Positions 58,461 to 64,000 of a stretch of DNA of 64,000 nt are shown here, in pieces. The stretch is from Rutidosis leptorrhynchoides. Taxonomy: Eukaryota > Streptophyta > Magnoliopsida > Asterales > Asteraceae. Location: the NCBI RefSeq assembly GCF_046630445.1, contig NC_092339.1, positions 82,193,501 through 82,257,500 on the forward strand, written 5' to 3'. Numbering within the stretch: position 1 is the stretch's first letter; each line of letters begins with the position of its first letter. Under the pieces are notes generated by a model, which had not been told where the DNA came from, searched no databases, and was given only the letters and a program-made list of their open reading frames with translations. The position numbers and the translations under genes were made by a program.

Positions 58461-58750
58461 AATAATGACAAAGTTGGGAAATTAGAGACTTACAGCGAGT
58501 TGAAATGGTAAAAAGTGGTATTGAAATCGTAGCGGTACACGGACAGAAATTCGACTTGAAAACCCGTAAAATAAACATTATGCTACCCAAACTTGTAGAA
58601 ATGTAACCACTAAATTAACCTACTCCTACTCCTACTCCTAAAACTAAATTACATAAAATAAAAATTAAAAGCTGAATTTGAAAATATAAAAGAGTGTGTT
58701 TGAAGCTCGAGCACAGGCCTGGTATTTATAGAATTTTGGCCTGCTACAGT

Positions 58751-58801
58751 AACCCATGCGATCGCATGGGTTTTATGCCTGTTTCCCATGCGATCGCATG
58801 G
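58751..58801. promoter_or_regulatory. Paired CpG palindromes upstream of the minus-strand TATA box
   Basis: A perfect 22-bp palindrome at 58751-58772 (core cccatgcgatcgcatggg) and a perfect 16-bp copy, ccatgcgatcgcatgg, at 58786-58801. On the minus strand both lie just upstream of tataaatacc. Confidence 0.8.
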
Positions 58802-59302
58802 CCGCCAGATCCAGCTCACAATTTTTTGGATTTTTACTTGTCGACATATTATAAAAATATATATAATATATAAATAATTTATATAATTATTTAAATATTA
58901 TATTATATTCTTGTGCATAGTTGACTCATAATTTTGGCTCCGATGTCTCGTACATTTACGCCCGGTTTATGTCTCAGTCCCGGTTTCTCGAACGTCTTTT
59001 CGTACAATTTAATATCGTGTAATTTGCATTCCGCAACTTGCGTTCTTGTCAATCTTTAGACGTTTTTCTTCGATAATTTAAACCACTTGGAGTGTAACTT
59101 GTACGTTTGAGCATTTTGGACATTTTTGCCTTTTAAATCTTCGTTTTCGACTTTAAATCTTCATTTTTGAGCGATCTTCGTCTTTCGTCTTCGCACTTAT
59201 TTATTTAAACAATTACAACTAAAAATAAGGAAATTACAATTAAAAACATTACATTTTGGAACGATATTGTGACTAAATATATGTTCGTTTAGAGCAATAT
59301 CA

Positions 59303-61637
59303 ATTATCCCTATACTTGAACGTTGCTTGTCCTCAAGCAATATAGAACTTGAAATAAAACAAACTTCACACTAATCACTTCTTTATTCTTCACACTTTAT
59401 ACATCAGTGATTTTAATACGGTGGTATAAACAATGATAGTAACGATAGAACCATGGTTAAAGGTGGGTGTGCCATCCACAGTTGCCTCGGGTTCAGGTCA
59501 ACGACACTTTCAATCAAATAGCCGATTTACTTTCGGTTTCCAAAGCAAAGTGCACATTTGAAAGGCGGTTTAAAGTCCCACGTGACTATAAAAATTTAGA
59601 TCCTTAAGAAAATTGGATCTTTATGAAAACTTTTGATCTTTTGAAAATTCAAGCTAGCTTTTACCCTAGATAAGTTTTCCGATTAAACCCTTTATCGGTG
59701 TTGCAAATTGTTTTTGTGGGTGTTGTGGGTTTCAGATTTTAAAATTTTAGTTCAAAACTTGCGGTTTTGTGTCACCCACTAGCTAACCTTGTATTAGGAA
59801 AGCAACACATCCAATATACTTGTCCCGTATATTACCTTTCAGTAAACTACCGTCCGGTTGTAAATGAAAGCGATGAACAAGCAACTGTTAAGGCAATGTC
59901 TAATGACATGCATTTGATTATGGTCCAAAAACGTGTCGGATGCAATTACTATCCTTTGTAGGAGAAATAGCAAAGATCACCCTATAATTTTTCGGTCTGG
60001 CACAAGGTCCTGTCTTTGACCATGCTATGCAACCACCGTTCTTACGGTTGACACCCGATTTGGTTCAGGTGACCTAATAAATTCTGATGAATTCTTAGGA
60101 TTTTACGTTCAATGGTAATGAACGCGTAGAAAATAGGTTTTCAGAAGAAAAAAAATCGGTTTTAATTTGATCAAAATATTTTCTCGTTCAAGCTCGAGTT
60201 TAGATATCATTGAATTCCATGAGTTTGTAATTCTCAATCTTTAATGTCAATCTCAAGGATTGAGTAATATCAGGCTTAAAAGCTGATTTTTAATCTTTAA
60301 GGAGATTATCCTTACTGGGGGTCTGATTCATTAGTCTTATCAAGCTAATTTGCACGGCGACCTCCCCATTTTACGAGACAAATCCTCTCATGGATAGGAT
60401 AAGTCTGACCACTTGGCGATCCTGTTTGATGCTGAGTTCCGTGGATTTCCAGCTGATTTTCGAGAAAACTTTTCAAGGTTTTTTGTAGACTCTACAACTG
60501 GTCTGGACGACAACTTCCTGACCTAAATCAAGAAGCGCGTGTCTTTTTCTGAAGACTTTACTTCATTTTAATGATGGAATTGATTCATCGTGTAGATCCA
60601 TATTTTCTTCCATTTTCACAATTTAATGGGAAAAACAAATTTATACAGCCCAAAGCAAAAGTACCTGCAATAAACTTCGTACAAACATGTGATAACAGTT
60701 CATATATATTGACAAATCTCCCCACACTTGGCTTTTTTCATGTCTTTTTATTTCTAATAAATAAATTCAAGTGTTTTGGTTGTTTCTCAATTTATGTCCT
60801 TATTTTAGGGTAACAATAATTTCGGTACCCACACCTAGTTTTATCGTTCATAAACATATTAAACAAGATTTAAATTCATTTAGTTAAAAAATTTTTAAAA
60901 TTTTCACAAAATTTAGAAAATAAGCCTAGTGTAAACCCGAGAGAATTTATAACCCCTCCCTACACTTGAGATCATGAAATGCCCTCATTTGCAATGAAAT
61001 CAGACTAAATTAAATTCACGAGGGCAATTAGAATAGAAAGGGAGTTAAAACCTCTTTAGCTAAAAAGCCGTAACTTGCGGGATTTATTTAATCTGTTGAT
61101 GTTGATTTGTCCGTCATTCAAAATTTTCCGTCATCTTTTCATATGTTTCGCCAAAAATTGGTTGCTTTTGCTAAACTGAATTTCAGTCTTTGAAAATGCG
61201 TCTTTTACCCTTATTAGTACATAAAATAAACTACAAACATATATACATATTTTTGAAGTTTGGTATATTACCCCACATTCATATAATATTTTTGGCATAC
61301 TTTAGATCAATAATATTAAAAATAATGATAACAAAATTTTTCGCCCCGTCCTTGGGTAAAGCAATTTCGGTTCTATGACCTAGTGTTCAACTCACGACGA
61401 ATTTTAGAAATCAATTTTTTTTAAACTTAATGAAATAAAGTAAATTTTGTTTTTAAAATCACACAAAACTTAAATTTAAAAAGCATATTAATTTCATACA
61501 AAACTAAAAAAATTCAGAATGGAGGGAGAAGACTAGTTCTTTAGTGTCTACTAGCGGAAAAGACCAATCGGGCTCCACTCTTGAAATAATTTGAAACATT
61601 TTAAGAAGGCGAGTGGTTAGCTAAAATTACCCTGAAT
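59303..61637 (-). other. 3' non-coding interior of the minus-strand Athila; ORF-1 absent
   Basis: Homologous in order to the first Athila's non-coding 3' parts: 59303-61280 matches about 39500-41456, and 61300-61600 matches about 35670-36900. The segment that holds ATHILA ORF-1 in the other family is missing at about 61280-61340. No ORF with family features remains. Confidence 0.65.
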
Positions 61638-64000
61638 TCATTTGTCCTTAGGGTAGAATGTGATGTCATCTCTTTCAGTGTTGTTGAACCCTTCATAGTA
61701 GAATTTAAGTCTGTGACCATTCACATTGAAAATACCACCATTCTTGTCATATAACTCTACGTATCCGGATGGAAATGCTTGTTTTACTTCATACGGTCCC
61801 CTCCATCGGGACTTAAGTTTCCCAGGTGAAAACTTAAAACGTGATTGAAAAACTAGAACTTTGTCTCCCGGTTCAAATGCTTTCTTCTCTTTTAAGCGAG
61901 CATCGTGCCATTTCTTAGTTTTCTCTTTGTAAGATCTCGAGTTTTCATATACTTGAAGTCTTAGCTCGTCTAATTCATGCAATTGTAAGAATCGATTTTC
62001 TCCGGCTTCCACAAGGTCTGTATTACATTCTTTTAGTGCCCAATACGCCTTGTGTTCAACCTCGACAGGTAGATGACATGCCTTACCATATATTAATCGG
62101 AAAGGAGTGGAACCAATGAGCGTTTTGAATGCGGTTCTAAATGCCCACAGCGCATCATCTAGCTTTCGATGACAGATTTTTGGATTATTCTTAACTGTTC
62201 TTTCTAAAATTCGTTTAAGACCTCGATTTGTGTTTTCAACTTGGCCACTCGTTTGAGGGTGGTAAGAACTTGAGAAACGATGATTAACTCCATACTTTTT
62301 AAGTACTTTCTCGAGTAATTGATTTGTAAAATGTGTTCCACGATCACTGATTAATGCTTTTGGAAGTCCGAATCGTGAGAAAAGGTTTTTGAGAAAGCTG
62401 ATAACAACTCGAGCATCGTTAGTAGGTAGAGCTTTTGCTTCAGCCCATTTAGAAACATAATCGACTGCTACGAGAATGTATTTGCATTTGTTAGAGGCGG
62501 GGAATGGACCCATGAAGTCAATACCCCAAATGTCAAATACTTCGCATACTAGGATGCTTTGTTGTGGCATTTCGTCTCTCTTGGAGATATTTCCAGATCT
62601 TTGACAAGCATCACAGGTTTTTACCATATTATGTGCATCTTTGAAAATTGTAGGCCAGTAAAAACCTGAGTCAAAGTCCTTCTTAGCTGTATAGCTTGGT
62701 CCGAAATGTCCACCAGCCGGTCCTTGATGACAGTGCTCCAGAAATTGGTGGTTTTTTTTGCCGTATACACATCGACGAATAACTTGATCTGCTCCTATAC
62801 GAAAGAGATTAGGGCTTTCCCAGAAGTAAAACTTTAGATCAGCGAAAAATTTCTTCTTTTACTGATAAGTTTGATTCTTAACAAGAATTCCTGCGGCAAG
62901 ATAATTGGCAAAGTCCGCAAACCATGGAATTTCTTCTTCCATTTTAATTTTCATAAAGAACTCGTCTGGAAGACTATCGTGAATAGTAGATTCGTCGAGT
63001 GTTTCTAAGTTAGGATTTTCAAGACGGGACAAGTGATCTGCAGCGAGATTTTCAGCACCCTTTTTATCCTTGATTTCAATGTCGAATTCTTGTGGGAGAA
63101 GAATCCAACGAATTAGTCTAGGCTTAGCATCTTGCTTCTTGATTAAGTACTTTAGTGCTGAATGATCAGTATAAATAATTGTTTTAGATAACACTAGGTA
63201 AGATCTGAACTTATCGAAAGTAAAAACTACTGCAAGAAGCTCCTTCTCAGTAGTTGTGTAATTCAACTGAGCTCTTGTAAGTATTTTACTTGCATAGTAG
63301 ATTGGTTGAAATTTGTTATCTTGACATTGACCTAAAACAGCTCCCCGCGCGAAATCACTAGCATCACACATTAGCTCGAAAGGTTTGGACCAGTCGGGTG
63401 ATACCATAATAGGTGCATTCGTAAGTTTCTCTTTCAGAATGGAGAAATCATTTAGACATTCATCGTTGAAATCGAATGTACTGTCTTTCTCAAGAAGTTT
63501 AGTCATGGGTCGAGCGATTTTGGAAAAGTCCTTTATGAATCACCGATAGAATCCCGCATGACCAAGGAAACTACGAATTCCCTTGACATTGGTTGGAGGA
63601 GGAAGTTTTGAAATGACGTCTATGTTAGCTTTGTCTACTTCCATTCCAGCTCGAGAAATCTTGTGTCCTAAAACAATGCCTTCCTTCACCATGAAGTGGC
63701 ATTTCTCCCAGTTTAAAACAAGATTTGATTCTTCACAACGAATTAGCATTCGTTCAAGGTTTGAGAGACATGTGTTGAAGGAGTCTCCAAAAACATAGAA
63801 ATCGTCCATAAAGACTTCTATACTTTCTTCAATCATGTCATGAAAAATTGCTATCATACACCTTTGGAAGGTGCCTGGTGAATTACATAATCCGAATGGC
63901 ATTCGTCGGTACGCAAAAGTACCAAATGGACAAGTAAAAGTGGTCTTGTCTTGGTCTTTTGGATCAATTGGAATTTGAAAATAACCGGAGAATCTATCAA
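61638..64000 (-). pseudogene. Athila pol (RT, RNase H, integrase), minus strand, runs off the window
   Basis: One frame from the window end to TAA at 61638. Reverse transcriptase from 64000 to about 63540 (RMPFGLCNSPGTFQRC, FMDDFYVFGD); RNase H at about 63450-62990 ([36 protein letters not shown]); integrase at about 62740-61800 ([36 protein letters not shown]) and a C-terminal domain ending shortly after HRLKFYYEG. Stops at 63540-63542 (TGA in the conserved FYRRFIKDF position, CGA to TGA) and 62859-62861 (TAA). No second protease domain follows the integrase. Related to, but a different family from, the Athila at 16476. Confidence 0.87.

Larger units (their letters stand above)
57450..59302 (-). 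repeat. 3' LTR of a second, minus-strand Athila family
   Basis: Minus-strand reading starts TGATATTGCTCTAAACGAAC, parallel to TGATAATGCTAAAAACGAAC in the other Athila, and is preceded by the same attgcttgaggacaagcaacg sequence. The left boundary (TGATTTCAC at 57450) is chosen by the TG...CA rule after the shared ccctgtggaacgaaccgg block and is less certain; the matching duplication (cggat?) would lie outside the window. Includes a TATA box (tataaatacc, minus, 58721-58730) and a perfect CpG-palindrome pair. Confidence 0.6.

Overview
This is plant nuclear DNA: one intronless host gene surrounded by layered retrotransposons. The families (Tekay chromovirus, giant Athila, plant L1-type LINE, very long AT-rich LTRs) and several LTR and leader sequences that look familiar to me point to Asteraceae. 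That assignment is recognition from memory, not a search.

Layout. At 258-1380 lies a 1.1-kb TRIM-like LTR element with a 5-bp target duplication. At 1821-3488 is the only convincing host gene, a secreted galactose-oxidase-like/GLOX copper radical oxidase with all its metal and radical residues. At 3894-10351 is a complete LINE with a perfect 17-bp target duplication, both ORFs open, separated in frame by a single TAA. At 10541-12338 are two truncated LINE tails on the minus strand, the second inside the first.

From 12339 the rest of the window is a nest of LTR elements. My reading, oldest to youngest: an LTR fragment M1 (12339-13936, probably minus strand); a plus-strand LTR fragment P (13937-15312); a minus-strand element M2 whose 3' LTR is split into 15313-16475 and 49671-52496 and whose decayed interior runs to 57449; an Athila array with three LTRs (16476-49665) inside the M2 LTR; and an intact Tekay chromovirus (22574-31624, 2,099-bp LTRs of equal length) inside the Athila pol gene. 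The M2 interior also carries a solo LTR (52887-53503) and a hAT-type MITE (53561-53955). A second Athila family on the minus strand occupies 57450 to the window end.

How the parts relate. The Athila array is LTR-interior-LTR-interior-LTR. The first interior (about 13.9 kb without the Tekay) has gag, protease, RT, RNase H, integrase, a second protease-like domain, a small zinc-knuckle ORF and an ATHILA ORF-1 gene. The second interior (4.2 kb) lost gag-pol and keeps ORF-1. The minus-strand Athila has pol but lost ORF-1. Only the LINE and the Tekay look capable of autonomous movement.

Most interesting signal. The Tekay LTR holds nine consecutive short hairpins whose loops share TAGCCGT while the stem sequences differ from one to the next, as if structure were being maintained. 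An unrelated LTR (fragment P) has a similar series with loop GACGTGTTAA. Both series start just after an AG|GTGAGT donor-like site, so they may sit inside an intron of the leader RNA. A second shared theme is paired CpG-rich palindromes near the TATA box in several LTR families.
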